Of a stretch of 10,685 nucleotides of DNA, positions 6,750-10,685 are shown one piece after another. The position numbers and the translations under genes were made by a program. The notes under the pieces were generated by a model, which saw only the letters and a program-made list of their open reading frames with translations, had not been told where the DNA came from and ran no database searches. How positions within the stretch are numbered: position 1 is the first letter of the stretch; each line of letters opens with the position of its first letter. The stretch lies in assembly GCA_963632245.1 (NCBI GenBank), contig CAVGTF010000080.1, positions 1 through 10,685 on the forward strand, given 5' to 3'. This DNA is from UBA1724 sp963632245. GTDB taxonomy: Bacteria > Verrucomicrobiota > Lentisphaeria > Oligosphaerales > Oligosphaeraceae.

Positions 6750-7744
6750 TTCGCCAGCCTCCGGAGCTTTTCTGCGGCCGCGCCACTATCCAACGACTTC
6801 TCTGCCAATGCAATGCACTCGGAGAGCGTCCGGCCCTTTCCGGCGACCAGGCATAGCGCGGCGGCATTCAGGAGCACCGCGCCGCGGCGGGCGGTGTGGT
6901 CTTCGCCGGAGAGAATGCCCTGGAGGATCCGGAGGTTCTCGGGGGGATCGCCGCCCTCCAGGGTGCCCGTCCGCAGGGACTCCTCCGGGAGGAATTCCTC
7001 GGGGCGAATCACGAGCTCCTCGATGCGACCATTCCGCAACAGCGCCGCGTGAGTGACCGACAGGCTGCTGATCTCGTCCAGGCCGTCGTCACTGTGGACC
7101 ACCAGGGCGCACTCCACGCCCAGATTCCGGAGTGTCTGGGCGAAGGGCACCAGGAGTTCCTGTCGGCAGACACCCACCACCATGCTGCGCGCATGGGCGG
7201 GATTTGCCAGCGGTCCCACCAGATTGAAGACCGTCCGGATTCCCAGCGCCTTCCGCAAGGGCGCCACCCTCGCCATGACGGGATGCATGGTCCGTGCAAA
7301 AAGGAAGGCGACGCCCTCCTCCCGCAATTGCGCCGAGAGGTCCTCCGGCGTGCGTTCCAACCGCACGCCCGCCTGCTCCAGCACATCCGCCGCGCCGCAA
7401 CGTGAGGAGACCGCGCGGTTGCCGTGCTTGGCCACCGTCACCCCCGCACCCGCGGCTACCAGCGCAGCCGCCGTGGAGATATTGAAGGTCCGTCCGCCAT
7501 CGCCGCCGGTGCCCACGATATCGGCGCAGGGTCCCCCGAAGGGCACTGCGGCCATCTTTTCCCGGAGATATCGTGCCGCGCCGGTGATCTCGGAGACCGC
7601 CTCGCCCCGGAGGGAGAGACCCGCCAGGAGCGCCGCGGCAGCCAGGGGCTCCTCGCCGTTCGCCATGGCCTCCGTCATGGAGAAGCTCTCCTCCTCCGAG
7701 AGAGTCGCACCCGCGACTACCTTCTTCAACAAGTCCTGCAACAT
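6746..7744 (-). CDS. trpD: Anthranilate phosphoribosyltransferase
   Basis: TrpD transfers the phosphoribosyl group from PRPP to anthranilate. The 332 residues form a complete family member with an N-terminal helical part and the class IV phosphoribosyltransferase core. Visible motifs are GTGGDG at 78-83 (PRPP pyrophosphate), NIST at 88-91, KHGNRAVSS at 106-114 (anthranilate/PRPP site), NLVGPLANP at 174-182, and DDGLDE at 219-224 (metal binding). It is not fused to trpG, unlike in enterobacteria. The start at 7744 follows the trpG stop by six bases, with an AGGAGG inside the end of trpG about 11 bases upstream. It ends in an ATGA with trpC. Confidence 0.97.
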   Translation of the reverse strand: MLQDLLKKVVAGATLSEEESFSMTEAMANGEEPLAAAALLAGLSLRGEAVSEITGAARYLREKMAAVPFGGPCADIVGTGGDGGRTFNISTAAALVAAGAGVTVAKHGNRAVSSRCGAADVLEQAGVRLERTPEDLSAQLREEGVAFLFARTMHPVMARVAPLRKALGIRTVFNLVGPLANPAHARSMVVGVCRQELLVPFAQTLRNLGVECALVVHSDDGLDEISSLSVTHAALLRNGRIEELVIRPEEFLPEESLRTGTLEGGDPPENLRILQGILSGEDHTARRGAVLLNAAALCLVAGKGRTLSECIALAEKSLDSGAAAEKLRRLAK

Positions 7745-7750
7745 CTTCGT

Positions 7751-8326
7751 CTACGCCTCCTTGAGAAAATTGAGAAGTTGCTCCCGGCCATATTCGGTCA
7801 GGATAGATTCCGGATGGTATTGAATGCCCTCCGCCACCGCCTCGCCAGGGATTCGCCGGCGGACGCCCATGACCTCGCCGTCCTCCGTAGATGCCGTCAC
7901 CTGGAGTTCCGGCGGGAGGCTCTCCCGCTTCAACGCCAAAGAATGATATCGCACCGCGCGGAAGCCCTGTGGAATTCCCTGGAAAAGCCCCTCGCCGTCG
8001 TGCTGAATGGCGGAGGTCTTTCCGTGCATGAGGGTCTTTGCGTGGACCACATCTGCGCCCAGAGCAGCGCCGATGGCCTGGTGTCCCAGACAGACGCCCA
8101 GCATGGGGATCCGTCCCAGACAGGCCTCCGCCACAGCCATCAGACACCCGGCATCCTGGGGACGACCCGGTCCCGGCGAAAGAATCACCGCACGCGGCGA
8201 AAGCGACAGCACCTCCGACGCGGTGACCTCACGGTTTCGGCGCACTACCACCTCCTCGCCTGTGCCCAGAAGAATGTGCACCAGGTTATAGGTGAACGAA
8301 TCGTAGTTATCCAGCATGAAAATCAT
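7751..8326 (-). CDS. trpG: Anthranilate synthase glutamine amidotransferase subunit
   Basis: TrpG is the class I glutaminase that frees ammonia from glutamine for TrpE. The 191 residues are the usual length. LDNYDSFTYNL at 5-15, the oxyanion loop SPGPGRPQDAG at 50-60, the nucleophile Cys79 in GVCLGHQ (77-83), and His171-x-Glu173 in YHPES complete the triad. The same subunit serves aminodeoxychorismate synthase (PabA) in some bacteria; its place after trpE supports the tryptophan role, but a shared role cannot be excluded. It overlaps trpE by an ATGA (8326-8323), and a strong AGGAGG lies within the last trpE codons. Confidence 0.96.
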   Translation of the reverse strand: MIFMLDNYDSFTYNLVHILLGTGEEVVVRRNREVTASEVLSLSPRAVILSPGPGRPQDAGCLMAVAEACLGRIPMLGVCLGHQAIGAALGADVVHAKTLMHGKTSAIQHDGEGLFQGIPQGFRAVRYHSLALKRESLPPELQVTASTEDGEVMGVRRRIPGEAVAEGIQYHPESILTEYGREQLLNFLKEA

Positions 8327-9798
8327 TGCAAACCTCCTTCTGCAAAGGACACGGCCGCGAAAAGCGCCCGCGCCTTATTGAGTGTCTCCTGATACTCCGA
8401 CTCCGGCACGGAGTCGGCCACAATGCCGCAACCCGCCTGCACCCGCAGACGGCCCTTCCGGATCTGGAGAGTCCGGATGACGATGGCCAGATCCATATTG
8501 CCGTCGTAGCTGAAGTATCCCACCGCGCCGCCGTAGACGCCGCGGGGCCCTGGTTCCAAGTCATGGATGATCTCCATGGCACGGATCTTCGGTGCCCCGG
8601 AGAGGGTCCCCGCCGGAAAGGCGGATGCCACCAGATCGAAGGCATCACAGCCCGCTTTCAACTTCGCGGAGACATCGCTGACCAAGTGCATGACATGGGA
8701 ATAGCGCTCCACGTGCATGAACCGGGAGACCTCCACCGTGCCGCCCTCCGCCGTCCGCCCCAGGTCATTGCGACCGAGATCCACCAGCATCAGATGCTCC
8801 GCACGCTCCTTCTCGTCCGACAACAGCCCCGACTCCAATGCGGCATCCTCCGCGGCATCCCGCCCACGGGGACGCGTGCCGGCAATGGGTCGCACGCAGG
8901 AGACGCCGTCCCGGAGCTTCACGAGAGTCTCGGGAGAGGAGCCCACCAGGACCTGTTCGCCCAGTTTCAGGTAGAACATGTAGGGCGAGGGATTCACGAG
9001 CCGCAGCGCGCGATAGAAGAGGAAGGGATGGATCTGGCTCTCGCCCTCGAAGGCCTGTGAGGGCACCACCTGAATCACATCGCCCTCCACGATGTGTTCT
9101 TTGGCGCGGCGAACCATCTCCAGAAAATCCTCCTTCGCCATGGTCGGCTTCAACTCCACATGGGGACCAGGACACACGCTCACATGACGCTCCACCGGCG
9201 ACAACACCCGCTCCACCAACGCACCCAGACGCTCCCGGGCATGCCGGTAGGCCTCCTCCAAGGAGGGATAGCGGGAGACATGGACATTCAGAATGACCTT
9301 GATGGTATGGCGGCGATTATCGAAGGCCACGATTTCGTCCGTGAGCAAAAAGTCGCATACAGGGACCTCCAGGGGCGTTTTCGGCGGAGGCAGCTCCTCG
9401 AAGAGCCCCGCCGCCTCGTAGGACAGATAGCCGATGGCGCCGCCCGGCAACGGCGGCAATGCCTCGTCCACGGCCACCGTCTCGCCGCCCACCAGGCTCC
9501 GAAGGGCATTCAGGGGATTGCCCTCAAAAGGCAACTCCTCCCGAACGCCCTCCTGAATCACGCTGGGGACTCCATCCGCTACCTGGAAGCGGGCGTAGGG
9601 ATTCACGCCCAGGAAGGAGTAGCGCGCCGGAAGCTCGCCGCCCTCCACACTCTCCAGTAGCACGACTTCCTCGTCGCCTAAAAAGCGCTCCAACACCGAA
9701 ACCGGGGTCTCCAAATCCCCCGGGATCTCCCGAAAGACCGGCACCACCGCACCACGACCCGCCAATTCGCGGAACCGACTGAAACTCGTCTCCTGCAT
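8323..9798 (-). CDS. trpE: Anthranilate synthase component I
   Basis: TrpE converts chorismate to anthranilate with ammonia from TrpG, the committed step. The 491-residue protein has both domains. The N-terminal domain carries LLES at 47-50 and RYSFLG at 59-64, the conserved tryptophan feedback-binding region. The chorismate-binding domain has GSSPE at 286-290, RPIAGTRPRG at 303-312, DLGRNDLGR at 340-348, FPAGTLSGAPK at 394-404, and the Mg-binding ADSVPESEYQET near 461-472. Feedback inhibition by tryptophan is therefore likely. I chose ATG 9798, nine bases after AGGAGA (9813-9808). A TTG two codons upstream (9804) is only three bases from that site and is less likely. It is the first enzyme gene after the attenuator and overlaps trpG by an ATGA. 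Confidence 0.97.
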   Translation of the reverse strand: MQETSFSRFRELAGRGAVVPVFREIPGDLETPVSVLERFLGDEEVVLLESVEGGELPARYSFLGVNPYARFQVADGVPSVIQEGVREELPFEGNPLNALRSLVGGETVAVDEALPPLPGGAIGYLSYEAAGLFEELPPPKTPLEVPVCDFLLTDEIVAFDNRRHTIKVILNVHVSRYPSLEEAYRHARERLGALVERVLSPVERHVSVCPGPHVELKPTMAKEDFLEMVRRAKEHIVEGDVIQVVPSQAFEGESQIHPFLFYRALRLVNPSPYMFYLKLGEQVLVGSSPETLVKLRDGVSCVRPIAGTRPRGRDAAEDAALESGLLSDEKERAEHLMLVDLGRNDLGRTAEGGTVEVSRFMHVERYSHVMHLVSDVSAKLKAGCDAFDLVASAFPAGTLSGAPKIRAMEIIHDLEPGPRGVYGGAVGYFSYDGNMDLAIVIRTLQIRKGRLRVQAGCGIVADSVPESEYQETLNKARALFAAVSFAEGGLQ

Positions 9799-9841
9799 AA
9801 CCAAGAATCTCCTTGAAGGCTAACCACTAAACCACCAGAAC

Positions 9842-9891
9842 AAAAAAAAGCCGCGCCCATCCCGAGCAAAATACTCAGGCCTGGACGCGGC
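9842..9891 (-). terminator. Second, tandem terminator-like hairpin before trpE
   Basis: On the minus strand GCCGCGTCC (9891-9883) pairs with GGGCGCGGC (9858-9850), nine pairs with one wobble. Above it CCTGAG (9879-9874) pairs with CTCGGG (9866-9861) around a seven-base loop. Eight T's follow at 9849-9842. By sequence it is stronger than the attenuator hairpin just upstream, and it ends about 30 bases before the trpE ribosome binding site. If it worked unconditionally the operon would be silent, so it must be leaky, conditional or helped by an antitermination factor. I found no convincing competing pairing. Confidence 0.8.
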
Positions 9892-9894
9892 AAC

Positions 9895-9937
9895 AAAAAA
9901 GGCGGATTCACGAGGCTCCTCGCCTCATCAATCCGCC
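9895..9937 (-). terminator. trp attenuator terminator (regions 3:4)
   Basis: GGCGGATT (9937-9930, minus strand) pairs exactly with AATCCGCC (9908-9901). An inner GAGGC/GCCTC pair adds to the stem, and six T's (9900-9895) follow. Its 5' arm is part of the segment that can pair with region 2, so the hairpin is conditional on the position of the ribosome on trpL. Confidence 0.9.
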
Positions 9938-10001
9938 AAGGTCTTATGACTCTCTATTTATGAAGACACAACAAATCCAGCCCTGACGGAATTACCGCCA
10001 G
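9932..10001 (-). promoter_or_regulatory. trp attenuator switch: pause (1:2) and antiterminator (2:3) pairings
   Basis: Pause hairpin 1:2: CTGGCGG (10001-9995), which contains the last Trp codon, pairs with CCGTCAG (9989-9983), seven pairs with one wobble. The trpL stop codon lies in the five-base loop. Antiterminator 2:3: TCCGTCAGGG (9990-9981) pairs with CCTTGGCGGA (9941-9932), ten continuous pairs with two wobbles. Region 3 is shared with the terminator stem at 9937-9930, so the two structures exclude each other. When charged tRNA-Trp is scarce, a ribosome stalled at Trp13/14 would mask region 1 and leave region 2 free to pair with region 3, letting transcription continue. When it is plentiful, the ribosome at the stop covers region 2 and the terminator forms. 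The pairings are seen in the sequence; the mechanism is inferred from known trp attenuators. Confidence 0.87.
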
Positions 10002-10045
10002 CGCCACCAGAAAAAGATCTCGGATTTGTGTGCAAATTCTCGCAT
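9992..10045 (-). CDS. trpL: trp operon leader peptide
   Basis: A 17-codon ORF reads MREFAHKSEIFFWWRWR and ends in TAA. Three of its last five residues are Trp (13, 14, 16), two adjacent, which is far more than expected by chance and typical of trp leader peptides. The last Trp codon lies in arm 1 of the pause hairpin and the stop codon in its loop, the exact geometry needed for attenuation. There is no Shine-Dalgarno before the ATG, and a candidate promoter would start transcription almost at the ATG, so the message may be leaderless. An in-frame GTG at 10072 would extend the peptide by nine residues and add a fourth Trp, but it lies upstream of the likely transcription start. The peptide probably has no role except to sense tRNA-Trp charging, although a trans-acting role is known for trpL of Sinorhizobium meliloti. 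Confidence 0.88.
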   Translation of the reverse strand: MREFAHKSEIFFWWRWR

Positions 10046-10053
10046 AGCCGCGT

Positions 10054-10081
10054 ACTTTAACCAGAACCCCACGGTTTGCAA
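10054..10081 (-). promoter_or_regulatory. Candidate trp operon promoter
   Basis: TTGCAA (10081-10076) and TAAAGT (10059-10054) are separated by 16 bases; each matches four of six positions of the sigma-70 consensus. They lie between the upstream terminator and trpL, the only place a promoter for this operon can sit. Transcription would begin near 10047-10045, at or next to the trpL ATG. I saw no clear TrpR-like operator palindrome over these boxes. Confidence 0.4.
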
Positions 10082-10101
10082 GCCCCCAAAACGCAAAATG
10101 C

Positions 10102-10139
10102 AAAAAAGGGCCCGCCGGCATGCAAACCGACGGGCCCTT
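10102..10139 (-). terminator. Intrinsic terminator of the pseudopilin-like gene
   Basis: On the minus strand the arms at 10137-10127 and 10118-10108 (GGGCCCGTCGG with CCGGCGGGCCC) pair at ten of eleven positions around an eight-base loop, with flanking A-T pairs. Six T's follow at 10107-10102. It lies about 26 bases after the stop codon and isolates the trp promoter from upstream transcription. Confidence 0.92.
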
Positions 10140-10165
10140 CGCGTATTCAGGAATTCAAGACTTGC

Positions 10166-10685
10166 CTAGTCAACGGCGTTGATCCAGCCACCCTTCGAAC
10201 CGACATATGTAGGACGGAAGTAGCGGCTCTTATGGCAGTTCATGTTCTCGTCGAACTTCCCCTTGTTGAGGCTGGTCACAGAGTAATCGGGGAGCAGGAC
10301 ATTGCAGAGGCCATCGTGACGGCGAGAGAGCGCATAGAAGGCAGTGGGGCTATCCTCACGGCACTGGACATTCTCGCCATTGAACATGGAGGTCCTATCC
10401 CAGGTGATGGTAGTGGAGAGAGTAGAGGCGCCGTCAGCAATGAGAACGGGGGTCTCGCCATTCTTGCAGGCGCGTGAAAGGGAGCCGATGGTCTGGGGTT
10501 TCGGGTATTCGTCAGTCGTCAAATTGTGACGATAGCCCAGCACGCGAATGTTGAAAGAGTAGCCGACGCTCTTTTCAATCGAGTTAAATGGATCGGCATC
10601 ATTCTTGCCGGTGTACACATTCTCTTTGCTGTCAGCGGGGCAGCGGAAGTGCTTGATGTCCATGTTCCAGTTCTCGATGAAATAC
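10166..10685 (-). CDS. Pseudopilin-like protein with H-X9-DG-type C-terminus (5' end outside window)
   Basis: The reading frame is open to the right edge, so the N-terminus is missing, including the expected type IV prepilin cleavage site and hydrophobic helix; 172 residues are visible. FRCPAD, 13-18 residues into the visible part, and SRRHDGLCNVLLPDY further on match the prepilin-type processing-associated H-X9-DG proteins (DUF1559-like) that are numerous in Lentisphaerota and Planctomycetota. Here the motif ends in Asp-Tyr rather than Asp-Gly (codons GAT-TAC at 10288-10283). These proteins are thought to be type II secretion/type IV pilus-like exported components, but their role is not established. 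An ATG at 10663 is in frame but internal: YFIENWN precedes it in frame and FRCPAD is normally mid-protein. The gene has its own terminator and is not part of the trp operon. Confidence 0.75.
   Translation of the reverse strand, partial: YFIENWNMDIKHFRCPADSKENVYTGKNDADPFNSIEKSVGYSFNIRVLGYRHNLTTDEYPKPQTIGSLSRACKNGETPVLIADGASTLSTTITWDRTSMFNGENVQCREDSPTAFYALSRRHDGLCNVLLPDYSVTSLNKGKFDENMNCHKSRYFRPTYVGSKGGWINAVD

Noticed and set aside
9678..9911. Minus-strand 77-codon frame running through the second terminator into trpE
   Set aside because: It starts at a GTG inside the attenuator stem and overlaps trpE in another frame; no domain is seen.
9885..10053. Long-range pairing of ACGCGGC (10053-10047) with the 5' arm of the second terminator (9891-9885)
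   Set aside because: It would free the second terminator, but the upstream copy probably lies outside the transcript if RNA starts near the trpL ATG, and the match is a short GC-rich one.
9842..10081. T-box riboswitch for tRNA-Trp
   Set aside because: No AGGGTGGNACCGCG-like T-box or specifier loop is found before the terminators. The Trp-codon leader ORF explains the region better.
1..10685. tRNA or rRNA genes, CRISPR arrays, insertion sequences, phage genes
   Set aside because: No cloverleaf with conserved arms, no regularly spaced repeats, and no transposase or phage motif was seen on either strand.

Overview
The window is a GC-rich bacterial chromosome segment in which every supportable gene lies on the minus strand. 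Its core is a complete tryptophan operon with unfused genes in the order trpL-trpE-trpG-trpD-trpC-trpF-trpB-trpA. A pseudopilin-like gene cut by the right window edge lies upstream, and three unrelated genes lie downstream: a DUF362 iron-sulfur protein, a single-domain EamA permease and a secreted TIM-barrel glycosidase-like protein. The prepilin-type protein with an H-X9-DG-like C-terminus, the secreted DEP-motif barrel protein and the DUF362 ferredoxin together suggest the PVC superphylum, most likely Lentisphaerota (Victivallales/Oligosphaeria-like) or a relative. That placement is inference from gene content only.

Layout read 5' to 3' on the minus strand. 10685-10166 holds the C-terminal part of the pseudopilin-like gene, followed by a strong intrinsic terminator (10139-10102). 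10081-9799 is the trp control region. It holds a candidate promoter, a 17-codon leader ORF whose tail is Phe-Phe-Trp-Trp-Arg-Trp-Arg, and three competing pairings that form a textbook ribosome-mediated attenuator ending in a hairpin plus U6. A second, independent terminator-like hairpin plus U8 follows immediately, before the trpE ribosome binding site. 9798-3403 holds trpEGDCFBA, tightly packed: three ATGA junctions, 10- and 17-base overlaps, and one 6-base gap. 3398-3297 holds two hairpins, the second a long-stem terminator with U9.

3133-226 holds the DUF362 protein, the EamA permease and the secreted barrel protein. They are spaced by about 50-60 bases with no terminator between them, so they may be co-transcribed. 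The last 225 bases (1-225) have no convincing gene. They are crowded with inverted repeats, including a perfect 12+12 palindrome over the last gene's stop codon and a polypurine tract, and look like an intergenic repeat element.

The trp enzymes carry out the whole branch from chorismate to tryptophan: TrpE/TrpG make anthranilate, TrpD adds phosphoribosyl, TrpF isomerises, TrpC closes the indole ring, and TrpA/TrpB make tryptophan. TrpE keeps the LLES/RYSFLG feedback motif, so control is probably double: allosteric inhibition of TrpE and transcription attenuation through trpL. The points most worth a second look are the attenuator in a probable non-proteobacterial host, the tandem terminator behind it, a possibly leaderless trpL, a Gln114-to-Met change in the TrpB active site, and the repeat-rich left end.
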